Shown here: piece after piece, positions 16,603 through 25,050 of the stretch
Layout: every line of letters begins with the position of its first letter
Numbering within the stretch: the stretch's first letter is position 1
DNA from: Haliea sp. E1-2-M8
GTDB taxonomy: Bacteria; Pseudomonadota; Gammaproteobacteria; Pseudomonadales; Halieaceae
Direction: 5' to 3'
DNA length: 64,000 nt
Assembly (NCBI RefSeq): GCF_030649675.1
Contig: NZ_JAUTDR010000013.1
Span: 46,200-110,199, forward strand
The notes under the pieces: generated by a model
The model's database searches: none
What the model saw: the letters and a program-made list of their open reading frames with translations, nothing else
Told to the model about the DNA's origin: nothing
Position numbers and translations under genes: made by a program

Positions 16603-17129
16603 GAAGATCCCGGCTGCTCATGAGTGACCCGCCCCAGCAGCCAATCCACCCGAACCCGCTGGCCAGCACCATTGGCGCGGGTGATAGTGATACTGCCGCC
16701 GGTGGAAGTGCCATCGGGATAGAAGCGGATAACGCCGACACCGCGTTCGGTTACCAGATCCCGGGCGACGTCCACCTTTACCGACAACGCATCCGAGAGC
16801 GTCGACGCGCGCTCCTCATCAAAGCGGGATTCGGCCAGCTGCACGCCATAGCGGTGGCTGTCCGGCGCCACCAGCAAATCGTGTGCCCTGCCGCTGTTGA
16901 TTGCCTGGTAGCGGGCCGATGTGGCGGCACCAGTCACACTCCGGACCGCATCCCGATACTGCATGGTGGCATACATTTTTACCGCCATCGGCGTCGCCAG
17001 ACCGGCCAGCAGCGCGGCAATACCCAGCGCCACCATCAATTCGATCAGGGTAAAACCCTGGCCGCGGCTTGCAGCCGCCACACCCCGACGTGGCGGTCCA
17101 GACGGCGGCAGCGGCGTCTCAGCGATCAT
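16599..17129 (-). CDS. gspH: Type II secretion minor pseudopilin GspH
   Basis: A 176-residue pseudopilin. The prepilin motif is preceded by an unusually long ~25-residue leader: GQGFTLIELMVALGIAALLA begins near residue 24. The globular part carries SARYQAINSGRAHDLLVAPD and GVIRFYPDGTSTGGSITITR, the latter being the classic GspH signature (F-x-P-D-G-x-S-x-G-G). ATG 17129 overlaps the gspG stop by four bases and is preferred to a TTG six bases earlier. Confidence 0.9.
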   Translation of the reverse strand: MIAETPLPPSGPPRRGVAAASRGQGFTLIELMVALGIAALLAGLATPMAVKMYATMQYRDAVRSVTGAATSARYQAINSGRAHDLLVAPDSHRYGVQLAESRFDEERASTLSDALSVKVDVARDLVTERGVGVIRFYPDGTSTGGSITITRANGAGQRVRVDWLLGRVTHEQPGSS

Positions 17130-17554
17130 TCCCAATTGGTAACATCGACATCCTCACCCGTTCCGCCGGGCGCCCCGTCGGCGCCGTAGGACACCAGGTC
17201 GTAGGCCGAGTGCTGCCCTGGGTGGCGGTAGTTGTAACCGTTGCCCCAGGGATCCTGAGGCACGCTGGAGCCACGCAGATAGGGGCCGTTCCAGCCCTTG
17301 ACTCCCCCGGGCTGGCGTACCAGGGCTTCCAGGCCCAGCTCCGTGGAGGGGAAGCGTCCGACGTCCAGCTTGTACATTTCCAGCGCCTGTTCCAGATCGC
17401 GAATCTGCACTGTGGCGGTCTTCGACTTGGCCCCCCCCAGCTGATTGAGTACCTGCGGACCGACCAGGCCGGCGAGCATGGCCAGAATGGCCAGCACTAC
17501 CAGCAACTCGACCAGGGTAAAACCGCGACTGGGTCGACGCGAGAGTTTTGACAT
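17126..17554 (-). CDS. gspG: Type II secretion major pseudopilin GspG
   Basis: A 142-residue major pseudopilin that polymerises to push substrates through the secretin. It has the processing site and helix RGFTLVELLVVLAILAMLAG with Glu5 of the mature protein. The family-specific MYKLDVGRFPSTELGLEALV, WNGPYLRGSSVPQDPWGNGY and DLVSYGADGAPGGTGEDVDV include the calcium-binding loop acidic residues near the end. Length and motifs are fully typical. It starts 39 bases after gspF in the same operon. Confidence 0.95.
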   Translation of the reverse strand: MSKLSRRPSRGFTLVELLVVLAILAMLAGLVGPQVLNQLGGAKSKTATVQIRDLEQALEMYKLDVGRFPSTELGLEALVRQPGGVKGWNGPYLRGSSVPQDPWGNGYNYRHPGQHSAYDLVSYGADGAPGGTGEDVDVTNWE

Positions 17555-17593
17555 TGCCTACTCCTGCAACAGCTCGTTGCCATTCATTGGTTT

Positions 17594-18847
17594 TTACATC
17601 GCCAGGTCGTTCACCGAGAGGATGCCCATGAGAATGGACACGATAATCACGGCAATCATCCCGCCCATGCCAAGGATCAGCACGGGCTCCAGTACGGTCA
17701 AACCTCGCTTGATGCCCGACTCGACATCACGTTCGTACACGCGCGCCAGTTCCAGCATCATTTCATCCAGCCGCCCGGACTCCTCCCCCACCCGCACCAT
17801 CTGGATAACCATGGGGGTAAAGGTGCCCGGCTCGGCCAGCGCATCCGACATCCGGCGGCCCGCCTTGACCGCTGGCGGCAGGATGGCCAGCGCCTCCCGG
17901 ACCACCGAATTTTCCACCGTGCTCAGGGCAATGTTGATTGCCTGCAACAGGGATACGCCATTGCCCAGCAGGGTGCCCAGGGTGCGGGCAAAGCGCGCCA
18001 GTTCATACTTGAACAGTACCGCACCGAGCAGGGGCAGTCGCAGCATCTTGCGATCCTTCCAACTGCTGCCCTCGGGCCTGGCGAGCCAGGCCCGAGCACT
18101 GTACCAGGCCGCAATCGACAGCAGCAGCATCAGCCAGCCCCAGGCCTTGACTCCGTCGCCCAGCGCGATCACCGCGCGGGTCAGACCCGGCAAGCCGTCG
18201 CCCATGTCGGCAAACAGCGCCTCGAACTGGGGCACAACAAACCCCAGCATAACCGCCAGCGACAGCAGAGCCACCACAGCGAGGATGGCGGGATAGATCA
18301 GTGCCGAAACCACCGTGCTGCGCACCTCTTTGGAGCGGTGCAGGTACTCGGCGAGACGATCAAACACCGTGCCCAGCTGGCCACTGGCCTCCCCGGAGCG
18401 CACCATGTTGACATAAAAATTGCCGAATAGTTCGGGGCGCCTCTCCAGGCCGTGGCTGAGGGGCTTGCCGCCCTTGACCGTCTCCAGCAAATGTCGCAGC
18501 AGGCCGGTATAACCTTCCTTGCTGCTCATGTCGATCTGCACCTTGAGGGCGCGGTCAATGGGCAGGCCCGCGCGCAGTAGTACCGCCAGCTCCGAGGTCA
18601 GCGCCAGCACCTCGTCGCGGCTGACCACCGCAGCCGCGTTCCGCTGCAGCCAGGATGGGCGCGCCGCGGGCGCAGCTTCGCTGGCGGCGGGCATAGATAC
18701 CACATCACCGGCGACCGGCCACAGACGGACCGGGGTCAGACCCTGCCCGCGCAATTGGCGCAGCGCTGCCGCCTGGCTCAATGCAACCAGGGAGCCCTGG
18801 GTGATGGAGCCGTCCTTCTGTGCGGCCTTGTAGCTGAACTGTGGCAT
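17594..18847 (-). CDS. gspF: Type II secretion inner-membrane protein GspF
   Basis: A 417-residue polytopic membrane protein with two T2SSF domains: the first near LTSELAVLLRAGLPIDRALK and NMVRSGEASGQLGTVFDRLA, the second near TLGTLLGNGVSLLQAINIAL and QMVRVGEESGRLDEMMLELA. Hydrophobic segments lie between and after them (ILAVVALLSLAVMLGFVVPQ; ILGMGGMIAVIIVSILMGIL). GspF couples the GspE ATPase to pseudopilin assembly. The N-terminus MPQFSYKAAQKDGS is the usual start of the family. It follows gspE by 52 bases. Confidence 0.95.
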   Translation of the reverse strand: MPQFSYKAAQKDGSITQGSLVALSQAAALRQLRGQGLTPVRLWPVAGDVVSMPAASEAAPAARPSWLQRNAAAVVSRDEVLALTSELAVLLRAGLPIDRALKVQIDMSSKEGYTGLLRHLLETVKGGKPLSHGLERRPELFGNFYVNMVRSGEASGQLGTVFDRLAEYLHRSKEVRSTVVSALIYPAILAVVALLSLAVMLGFVVPQFEALFADMGDGLPGLTRAVIALGDGVKAWGWLMLLLSIAAWYSARAWLARPEGSSWKDRKMLRLPLLGAVLFKYELARFARTLGTLLGNGVSLLQAINIALSTVENSVVREALAILPPAVKAGRRMSDALAEPGTFTPMVIQMVRVGEESGRLDEMMLELARVYERDVESGIKRGLTVLEPVLILGMGGMIAVIIVSILMGILSVNDLAM

Positions 18848-18899
18848 GGCTGGCTGTTGACCCCGGTAGCTGAACGGGTGGAAAGGTGGCGCGACCGGG

Positions 18900-20600
18900 T
18901 CAGGAAACCTGGTCGAGCAATTCCACTTCCTCGCTCTGGTCCTGGGTTACCCGCAATACCTCTTCGAGCGAGGTGATGCCGGCCGCAACCTTGCGCAGCC
19001 CGTCTTCATAGAGCGTCAGCATACCACGCTGGCGCGAGGCAGCGTGCAGGGTGGTGGCGTCCGCGCCCGAGAGAATGGCCTTGTGCATCTCGCTGTCGAG
19101 CAGAAACAGCTCGTGGATCGCGGTACGCCCGGTATAGCCGGTAAACTTGCAGTGCTCGCAGCCCTCGCCGGAATAAATACAGTTGTGGCCGTCAGTGAGC
19201 CAGCGCCGCAAACCGGCGTTTTCAATGGCGCGCGGGGTCAGTTCTACCTCCCGGCGACAATGGCGGCAGAGCGTGCGCACCAGACGCTGGGCGAGTACGC
19301 CATTGACCGCGGAGGTAATAAGGAAGCGCTCGATACCCATGTCCTCCAGCCGGGTAATGGCACCGGCGGCGGTGTTGGTGTGTAGCGTGGACAGTACCAG
19401 ATGACCGGTGAGCGCGGACTGCACGGCGATCTGCGCCGTTTCGGTATCACGCATCTCGCCGATCATGATGATATCAGGATCCTGGCGCAGGATGGAGCGC
19501 AGGGCGCGGGCAAAGGTCAGCTCGATCTGGGGCTGGACCTGGATCTGGTTGACGCCGTTCAGCTGGTACTCGACCGGGTCCTCCACGGTGATGATTTTCA
19601 GGGTCGTGGAGTCCAGGGTCGACAGCGATGCATACAGCGTGGTGGTCTTGCCGGAGCCGGTCGGCCCGGTCAGCAGCAGAACCCCGTGGGGCCGGTGCAG
19701 CAGGTCAGTGTACCGCTGCAGGGTATCTTTGCTGAAGCCCATGCTCTCCAGACTCTGGCGTATACTCTGGCGATCCAGTACCCGCATCACGATGCTCTCG
19801 CCATGCACGGTCGGGATGGTGGAGACCCGCAGGTCCAGCTCGTGCCCCTTGACCCGGGTCATGATGCGCCCATCCTGCGGCAGGCGCCGCTCGGCAATGT
19901 TCAGGTTGGCCAGCAGCTTGATCCGCGAGGCGATGGCCGGGGCAAGGCTGGCGGGGGGCGGATCCTGCGCCAACTGGATGACACCGTCCACGCGATAGCG
20001 CAAATGCAGGCCATCCTCGAACGGTTCCACATGCACATCGGAGGCGCCGAGATCCAGCGCGCGGTGGATGATCTGGTTGACCAGGCGGATAACGGGTGCC
20101 TCACTGGCCAGGTCCCGCAGGTGTTCGATAAACTCTTCATCGCCCGCGTACTGGTCGCCGGGCCCAACCTCTTCGTCGTCCTCCTTGCCCAGATAGTGCT
20201 GCAGGGCAGCGTTGATATCGGATTCCAGACCGAGACACAGCTCTACCTGGCAGCCGGTCGCGAGCTGCAGGGCTTTGCGAATGAACGGATCCTGAGGCAA
20301 TACAGCGGCGAAACGGAGCACATCCTCTGCTTGCGCCAACGGCGCCACCTGCCGGTTGAACAGGAAATCCGTTGCCAGCCCCCTGATCTCCAGCGCCTCC
20401 TCCGGGTAGTCGGCCGCGGCAACCAGCGTCAACCCAAGCTGTTCACTCAGGGCCTCGGCGACATCCAGTTCCGACACCAGGCCCAGTTGCACCAGCACCT
20501 GGCCGATGTAACCGCCCATTTCCTGCTGGGCCATGAGCGCGCGCTCAATGTCCCGCAAGCTGACCTTGTTGCGGTTGACCAGCAGCTCTCCGAGTTTCAT
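18900..20600 (-). CDS. gspE: Type II secretion ATPase GspE
   Basis: A 566-residue cytoplasmic secretion ATPase. It has an MshEN-type N-domain (KLGELLVNRNKVSLRDIERA), then Walker A LLTGPTGSGKTTTLYASL, the Asp box ITVEDPVEYQL, Walker B RQDPDIIMIGEMRDTETAQI and the His box GHLVLSTLHTNTA. A tetracysteine zinc region is present (LCRHC ... CEHCKFTGYTGR). ATG 20600 is preferred over ATG 20606 because AGGA then sits at a normal distance rather than two bases from the start. It heads the minus-strand operon E-F-G-H-I-J-K-L-M-C(N)-D. The promoter is probably inside or just past the CmcI-type gene. Confidence 0.95.
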   Translation of the reverse strand: MKLGELLVNRNKVSLRDIERALMAQQEMGGYIGQVLVQLGLVSELDVAEALSEQLGLTLVAAADYPEEALEIRGLATDFLFNRQVAPLAQAEDVLRFAAVLPQDPFIRKALQLATGCQVELCLGLESDINAALQHYLGKEDDEEVGPGDQYAGDEEFIEHLRDLASEAPVIRLVNQIIHRALDLGASDVHVEPFEDGLHLRYRVDGVIQLAQDPPPASLAPAIASRIKLLANLNIAERRLPQDGRIMTRVKGHELDLRVSTIPTVHGESIVMRVLDRQSIRQSLESMGFSKDTLQRYTDLLHRPHGVLLLTGPTGSGKTTTLYASLSTLDSTTLKIITVEDPVEYQLNGVNQIQVQPQIELTFARALRSILRQDPDIIMIGEMRDTETAQIAVQSALTGHLVLSTLHTNTAAGAITRLEDMGIERFLITSAVNGVLAQRLVRTLCRHCRREVELTPRAIENAGLRRWLTDGHNCIYSGEGCEHCKFTGYTGRTAIHELFLLDSEMHKAILSGADATTLHAASRQRGMLTLYEDGLRKVAAGITSLEEVLRVTQDQSEEVELLDQVS

Positions 20601-20616
20601 AACCATTGTCCTGCGC

Positions 20617-21270
20617 TCATTGCCTGACCAGGAATCCGCCCGGGGCGAAGGTGAAGCCGAACTTCGCTTCGCGGGCCTGGTCGTGCTGGTAATCCTGCGG
20701 ATACTTTTCCCGGTATGCCGCTACCGCCTCGTAGGGACCTTCGCCCCAGCCGGGCAGTACCGGGTTGCCGTTGATATTGCCGTCCTCTACCACCAGGTAA
20801 TCGCCGCTGCGGGTCACCCCGCGCAGCAGCTCCATCTCCGCCAGCACGTGCGCCTTGCGGTGATCCGAGTCGAGGATAAAGAATGCCGGCCCCGGCATCG
20901 CCTTGCGGTAGGCCAGAAGGTGGGCTGCAATACCGGGATCGGTGGAAGAGCAGGTCATCAGGTGAATGCCCTGATGCGTGCGAACCACTGGATCCACGTC
21001 CACATGGGTGATGTCCACACTGATGACGCGCAAGTCGGGGTTCAGGGCGCGGCCGATAACACTGAAGTACAGCGCCGCACCGCCAAAGCGGGTACCGAAC
21101 TCCACCACCAGTGCGGGCTTCAGAGCCGCGAGGATCTCCTGATAGTTCCACATGTCGGCGACCGACTTCAGGCAGGGAACGCCGAGGAACTCCACGGTCT
21201 CCCACACCTCGGTATCGTAATACCAGCGGTGATAGGCATCGAACACATCACTGACAGGACTTGATGACAC
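20617..21270 (-). CDS. CmcI/cephalosporin hydroxylase-type methyltransferase-like protein
   Basis: A 217-residue protein of the CmcI family (SAM-binding Rossmann proteins also seen as rhamnosyl O-methyltransferases). Visible signatures: LVVEFGTRFGGAALYFSVIG (SAM loop), RVISVDITHVDVDP, FFILDSDHRKAHVLAEMELL and DYLVVEDGNINGNPVLPGWG (metal-binding acidic and Asn residues). GTG 21270 is chosen because GGAGG lies about 8 bases upstream; ATG 21297 has no ribosome site. It ends 16 bases before gspE and may be co-transcribed. Family members usually methylate sugar hydroxyls, so a role in surface glycans is plausible; the substrate cannot be deduced. Confidence 0.75.
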   Translation of the reverse strand: MSSSPVSDVFDAYHRWYYDTEVWETVEFLGVPCLKSVADMWNYQEILAALKPALVVEFGTRFGGAALYFSVIGRALNPDLRVISVDITHVDVDPVVRTHQGIHLMTCSSTDPGIAAHLLAYRKAMPGPAFFILDSDHRKAHVLAEMELLRGVTRSGDYLVVEDGNINGNPVLPGWGEGPYEAVAAYREKYPQDYQHDQAREAKFGFTFAPGGFLVRQ

Positions 21271-21356
21271 TGCGGGTACCCTCCAGACTGCCGCCATTCT
21301 AACAGCGGGGAGTACTGGAGAGACAGCCTCGGATGGGAACGCGGTCAGCCCGGTGT

Positions 21357-22559
21357 TCAGGCCACCTCAAACAGCCCCGCTGCACCCATGCCGCCGCCGA
21401 TGCACATGGTGATGACCACGTACTTCACACCGCGGCGCTTGCCCTCGATCAGGGCGTGGCCGACCATGCGCGCACCGCTCATGCCGAAGGGGTGGCCAAT
21501 GGAAATGGCCCCACCGTTCACGTTCAGCCTGTCGTTGTCGATGCCAAGCTGGTCGCGGCAGTACAGCACCTGGCAGGCAAAGGCCTCGTTCAGCTCCCAC
21601 AGGCCGATGTCGTCGATCTTCAGGCCGTGGCGCTTGAGCAGCTTGGGAATAGCGAACACCGGCCCGATCCCCATCTCGTCGGGGCTGCAACCCGCCACCG
21701 CCAGACCACGGTAGATACCCAGCGGCTGCAGGCCCTGCTGCGCCGCCAGCGCACCGTCCATCAACACACAGGCAGAGGCGCCATCGGACAGCTGCGAGGC
21801 ATTGCCGGCGGTGATAAAGCGGCCTTCCTTGACGAACTGGCCATCCTTGAACACCGGTTCCAGGGACTGCAGGCCCTCCAGGGTCGTGGACGGGCGATTG
21901 CCCTCGTCCTTTTCCAGCGTTACTTCCTTATACGTGGTCTCCTTGGTCTCCTTGTTGAATACCGCCATGCGGCTGGCCATGGGTACGATCTCGTCGTCGA
22001 AGGCTCCGGCCTCCTGTGCCGCCGCCGTGCGCATCTGGCTCTGGTAACTGTACTCGTCCTGGGCTTCGCGGGAGACACCGTAGCGCTCCGCCACAATCTC
22101 CGCGGTCTCGATCATCTGGATATAGGCTTTCGGCGAGATATCCAGCACCGTCTGCGAGACATTGCGGTAGCTGTTCTTGTGCTTGGTCTGCACCAGCGAG
22201 ATCGACTCCAGGCCGCCCGCCACCGCCACGTCGTACTCGTTGCACATGATGGACTTGGCCGCGGTGGCGATGGTCATCAGCCCCGAGGAGCATTGGCGGT
22301 CCATGGTCATGCCGGCGGTGCTGTCGGGCAGACCACCCGCCACCCCGCACAGGCGCCCCAGGTTGTAGGCCTGCGTGCCCTGCTGCGCGGCCGCGCCCAT
22401 GATGCAATCCTCTACCATGGCGGGATCAATCCCCGCACGCGCCACCGCGGCGCGCACGGCATGGCCGCCCAGCGCGGGCGCCTCGGTGTCGTTGAAGGCG
22501 CCGCGGAAGGCTTTACCGATGGGGGTTCTTGCGGTGCTGACGATGACTGCGTCTCTCAT
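21357..22559 (-). CDS. Thiolase (acetyl-CoA acyltransferase)
   Basis: A 400-residue thiolase. The nucleophilic Cys90 lies in [13 protein letters not shown], with [25 protein letters not shown] (His) and [10 protein letters not shown] (second Cys) all in place, so it should be active. It would cleave 3-oxoacyl-CoA with free CoA, or run in reverse. It is distinct from the FadA6-type thiolase at 27474 and lies at the downstream end of the steroid cluster. It is separated from ipdF by ~500 bases that contain two structured repeats and probably its own promoter. CCAGGAGACAACA ahead of ATG 22559 is a strong ribosome site. It may act in side-chain or ring-fragment beta-oxidation, or be a general thiolase. 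Confidence 0.9.
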   Translation of the reverse strand: MRDAVIVSTARTPIGKAFRGAFNDTEAPALGGHAVRAAVARAGIDPAMVEDCIMGAAAQQGTQAYNLGRLCGVAGGLPDSTAGMTMDRQCSSGLMTIATAAKSIMCNEYDVAVAGGLESISLVQTKHKNSYRNVSQTVLDISPKAYIQMIETAEIVAERYGVSREAQDEYSYQSQMRTAAAQEAGAFDDEIVPMASRMAVFNKETKETTYKEVTLEKDEGNRPSTTLEGLQSLEPVFKDGQFVKEGRFITAGNASQLSDGASACVLMDGALAAQQGLQPLGIYRGLAVAGCSPDEMGIGPVFAIPKLLKRHGLKIDDIGLWELNEAFACQVLYCRDQLGIDNDRLNVNGGAISIGHPFGMSGARMVGHALIEGKRRGVKYVVITMCIGGGMGAAGLFEVA

Positions 22560-22640
22560 TGTTGTCTCCTGGTTGAACTGATGATCAAAAGCAAAGCTAT
22601 CTAGTGAGTAGCCCTGTAGTGCCGGAGCCCACGCCGCGAT

Positions 22641-22720
22641 CCGCTCCCTGAAACCCGCCGTGAACCCGTCCCTGGGGGCTTCTTGCTCGCGTCCATGCGA
22701 GCAAGAGTTTCAGGAAGCGG
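22641..22720 (-). repeat. Structured repeat copy A (A/D subtype)
   Basis: Read on the minus strand, an outer stem (CCTGAAAC, 22647-22654 with 22707-22714, extended by CCGCT/AGCGG after one mismatch) encloses two hairpins. Hairpin 1 is TTGCTCGC-ATGGAC-GCGAGCAA, a perfect 8-bp stem. Hairpin 2 is CCC-AGGGAC-GGG, flanked by AAGCC and TTCACGGCG. Core sequence is shared with copy D at 27337, but outer arms and hairpin-1 stem are different. It lies in the 22560-23055 gene-free stretch. Confidence 0.8.
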
Positions 22721-22787
22721 CTCCCGGCGTAGACTCCTCGTTCTGAGCTGGACTCCAACATCGCACTTTGGGCCGATGTCTCGAAAA

Positions 22788-22805
22788 CCTTGACACGTTT
22801 CAAAG
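22788..22805. promoter_or_regulatory. Candidate operator upstream of the thiolase gene
   Basis: CCTTGACACGTTTCAAAG is a near-palindrome (CCTTGA/TCAAAG arms, one mismatch, around CACGTT) lying between repeat copies A and B, about 230 bases upstream of ATG 22559. The size fits a TetR- or GntR-type operator, but the match is judged by eye only and no second copy was found upstream of the other steroid genes. Confidence 0.25.
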
Positions 22806-22874
22806 CAAAACATGGGCGAACTGTATCAAAAGTGCCACTGTAAGGCGGCAACTGGCAACGCAGGGAGGGGCTGT

Positions 22875-22972
22875 CATGGTCGGGCGGCATCGGGGACCGT
22901 TGAGCGCATGGATGCGCGATACGAGCCTACATGGACGTATTTACGGCGTGTTCCCGATGCCGCCCGACCATG
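22875..22972 (+). repeat. Structured repeat copy B (B/C subtype)
   Basis: A perfect 20-bp outer inverted repeat (22875-22894 with 22953-22972, CATGGTCGGGCGGCATCGGG) encloses a 58-base core. The core has hairpin 1 (GCGC-ATGGAT-GCGC) and hairpin 2 (TAC-ATGGAC-GTA), followed by TTTACGGCG. The core is identical over ~57 bases to copy C at 27189, but the arms are unrelated in sequence. The remaining sequence up to 23055 shows no gene. Confidence 0.85.
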
Positions 22973-23055
22973 GCGGCCCCGGCTCATAACTACCGTCCCA
23001 CAGTTTTCCGGAACGCTTGCACCTGGCCAACAGTATCCCGGGGGAAATGACCAAG

Positions 23056-23847
23056 CTACGAACGCTGACTGGAGCAGGAAACGATCTCCCCGGTCATGTA
23101 GCCCGAATAGTCCGACGCCAAAAACATCATAACATTGGCGACTTCCCAGACTTCCGCCGCGCGCCCAAAGGCCTCCTTGGCCGCCAGCTCTTCCAGCAGT
23201 TCCATCGGCGTGGTCTTCTTCAGGAACTCGTGAAAGGCAATAGAGGGGGAGACGGCGTTGATCCGCACGCCGTGGTCGGCGGCTTCCAGGGCGGAGCAGC
23301 GGGTCAGGGCCATGACGCCGGCCTTGGCGGCGGCGTAGTGGCACTGTTCTTTCTGCGCGCGCCAGCCGAGGACGGAGGCGTTGTTGACGATCACGCCGGC
23401 GCCGCGGGGCTGCATTTTGCGCAGCATGGCCCGGGTCATGCGCATGGTGCCGGTGAGGGTGATGTCGAGCACGCGGCTCCACTCCTCGTCGGTCATGTCC
23501 ACCAGCAGTTTGGTGCCGCCGAGGCCGGCGTTGTTGATCAGCACGTCAACACCATCCATTTTTTCCTCGGCCTCGTCGATCAGCGCCTGCACTTCTGCTT
23601 CCACGGTGACGTTGGCCAGCTTGCCATATATTGCCTCCAGCCCGGTATCGGCCTTGAGCTGCTCCACGGCCTTGGCCAGGCGGCCCTCGTGGATGTCGCT
23701 GATCATCACCGCGCGGGCGCCCTCTTCCGCGGCGCGGGTGGCGGCGGCAAAGCCGATGCCGGCGCCGGCAGCGGCGGTGATGAGGACGGACTTGCCGGCC
23801 AGCAGGTTGTGGCCGGCGACGTAGGGTGGTGGTTCTTTCAGTGCCAT
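23056..23847 (-). CDS. ipdF: IpdF-like short-chain dehydrogenase (steroid ring degradation)
   Basis: A 263-residue SDR whose sequence is very close in pattern to mycobacterial IpdF (Rv3559c): an N-terminal extension ending AGHNLLAGK, the cofactor loop VLITAAAGAGIGFAAATRAA, NNAG, VIVNNASVLGWRAQ, the catalytic CHYAAAKAGVMALTRCSALE, and FLASDYSGYMTGEIVS near the end. In HIP catabolism IpdF is assigned the oxidation of the 5-hydroxy group of the HIP-type CoA intermediates. It follows the fadE30-like gene by 12 bases and has GAGGAGAATTCGA before ATG 23847. Assignment is by remembered family resemblance; no alignment was run. Confidence 0.85.
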   Translation of the reverse strand: MALKEPPPYVAGHNLLAGKSVLITAAAGAGIGFAAATRAAEEGARAVMISDIHEGRLAKAVEQLKADTGLEAIYGKLANVTVEAEVQALIDEAEEKMDGVDVLINNAGLGGTKLLVDMTDEEWSRVLDITLTGTMRMTRAMLRKMQPRGAGVIVNNASVLGWRAQKEQCHYAAAKAGVMALTRCSALEAADHGVRINAVSPSIAFHEFLKKTTPMELLEELAAKEAFGRAAEVWEVANVMMFLASDYSGYMTGEIVSCSSQRS

Positions 23848-23859
23848 TCGAATTCTCCT

Positions 23860-25050
23860 CTAACCGCGCGGTTCGCGGGGCATGCCCAGCGCACGCTCGG
23901 CGATGATGTTGCGCTGGATCTGGTTGGTACCGCCGTAGATGGTATCGGCGCGGGTGAACAGGTACAGGGACTGCAGCCGGGTCAGTTCATAGGGCGCTGC
24001 AGCGATGATCTCGCTCTCGGCGCCGAGCACGTCCATGGCCAGCTTGCCCAGGTTGCGGTGCCAGGTCGACCAGTACAGCTTGTAGATCATGGCCTCCTTC
24101 TGCAGGCTGCCATCGTCACCGCCGCCGGAGAGCATGCGCATGCTGTTGAAGCGCAGGATGCGCAGGCCGACGTGGGCGTCGGCGATGCGCTGGCGCAGGG
24201 CCGGGTCGCGGGCGGCACCGTTGGCTTTGGCGATCCTGATAATCTCGTCGAACTCGTTCTGGAACAGCATCTGCTGGCCCAGGGTGGAGACGCCGCGCTC
24301 GAAGCCGAGCAGGCCCATGGCCACTTTCCAGCCTTCGCCGGGGGCGCCGACGATGTCGTCGGCGGCGCAGACCGCATCGTCGAAAAAGACTTCATTGAAC
24401 TCGCTGGTGCCGGTGAGCTGTTCGATGGGGCGCACGGTGATCCCGGGCTGGTCCATCGCCAGCAGGAAAAAGCCCAGGCCCTTGTGCGCCACCGAGTCAG
24501 GGTCGGTGCGGGCAATCACGAATACATACTGGGATTCATGGGCCAGGGAGGTCCACACCTTCTGGCCATTGATCAACCACTGGTCATTGGCCTCGTCCAG
24601 GCGCGCCCTGGTCTTCACATTGGCCAGGTCGGAACCCGCGGAGGGCTCGGAATAGCCCTGGCACCAGAATTCCTTGCCCGCACGGATACCGGGCAGGTAG
24701 CGTTCCTTCTGCGCTTCGCTGCCGAAGGCGATCAGGGTCGGGCCGGTGAGGGTCTCGCCGATATGGCCCATGCGGCCGGGGCCGCCGGCGCGGGCGTACT
24801 CCTCATTGAAGATGACCTGCTGCTCGATGCTGGCGCCGCGGCCGCCGTACTGCTTTGGCCAGCCGACGCAGGTCCAGCCGCCCTCGGCCAGCTTCCGCTC
24901 CCAGGCCTTGCGCTCCTCGACAAAGGAGTGCTCGTCGCCCGGGCCGCCGCGGCCGCGGATAACTTCGAATTCGCCGCCCAGATTGGCCGCCAGCCAGCTG
25001 GTGACTTCTTCCCGGAACTGCTCGTCTGCGGGGCTGAAACTGAGCTTCAT
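23860..25050 (-). CDS. fadE30: FadE30-like acyl-CoA dehydrogenase (HIP-CoA)
   Basis: A 396-residue acyl-CoA dehydrogenase of the large-subunit type. Strongly FadE30-like stretches are LGGEFEVIRGRGGPGDEHSF, WCQGYSEPSAGSDLANVKTR, WLINGQKVWTSLAHESQYVF, LTGTSEFNEVFFDDA, GFERGVSTLGQQ and the C-terminal YGGTNQIQRNIIAERALGMP. FadE30 is reported to introduce the double bond into the propanoyl side chain of HIP-CoA. ATG 25050 overlaps the preceding dehydrogenase stop by four bases (ATGA), so the two may be made in equal amounts. The FAD- and substrate-loop motifs look intact. Confidence 0.85.
   Translation of the reverse strand: MKLSFSPADEQFREEVTSWLAANLGGEFEVIRGRGGPGDEHSFVEERKAWERKLAEGGWTCVGWPKQYGGRGASIEQQVIFNEEYARAGGPGRMGHIGETLTGPTLIAFGSEAQKERYLPGIRAGKEFWCQGYSEPSAGSDLANVKTRARLDEANDQWLINGQKVWTSLAHESQYVFVIARTDPDSVAHKGLGFFLLAMDQPGITVRPIEQLTGTSEFNEVFFDDAVCAADDIVGAPGEGWKVAMGLLGFERGVSTLGQQMLFQNEFDEIIRIAKANGAARDPALRQRIADAHVGLRILRFNSMRMLSGGGDDGSLQKEAMIYKLYWSTWHRNLGKLAMDVLGAESEIIAAAPYELTRLQSLYLFTRADTIYGGTNQIQRNIIAERALGMPREPRG

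Noticed and set aside
22597-22890. Small open frames in the repeat-containing gaps (also 27143-27406)
   Set aside because: They share peptide segments only because they read through the same repeat cores in different orientations; no signal, no start context, no homolog pattern.
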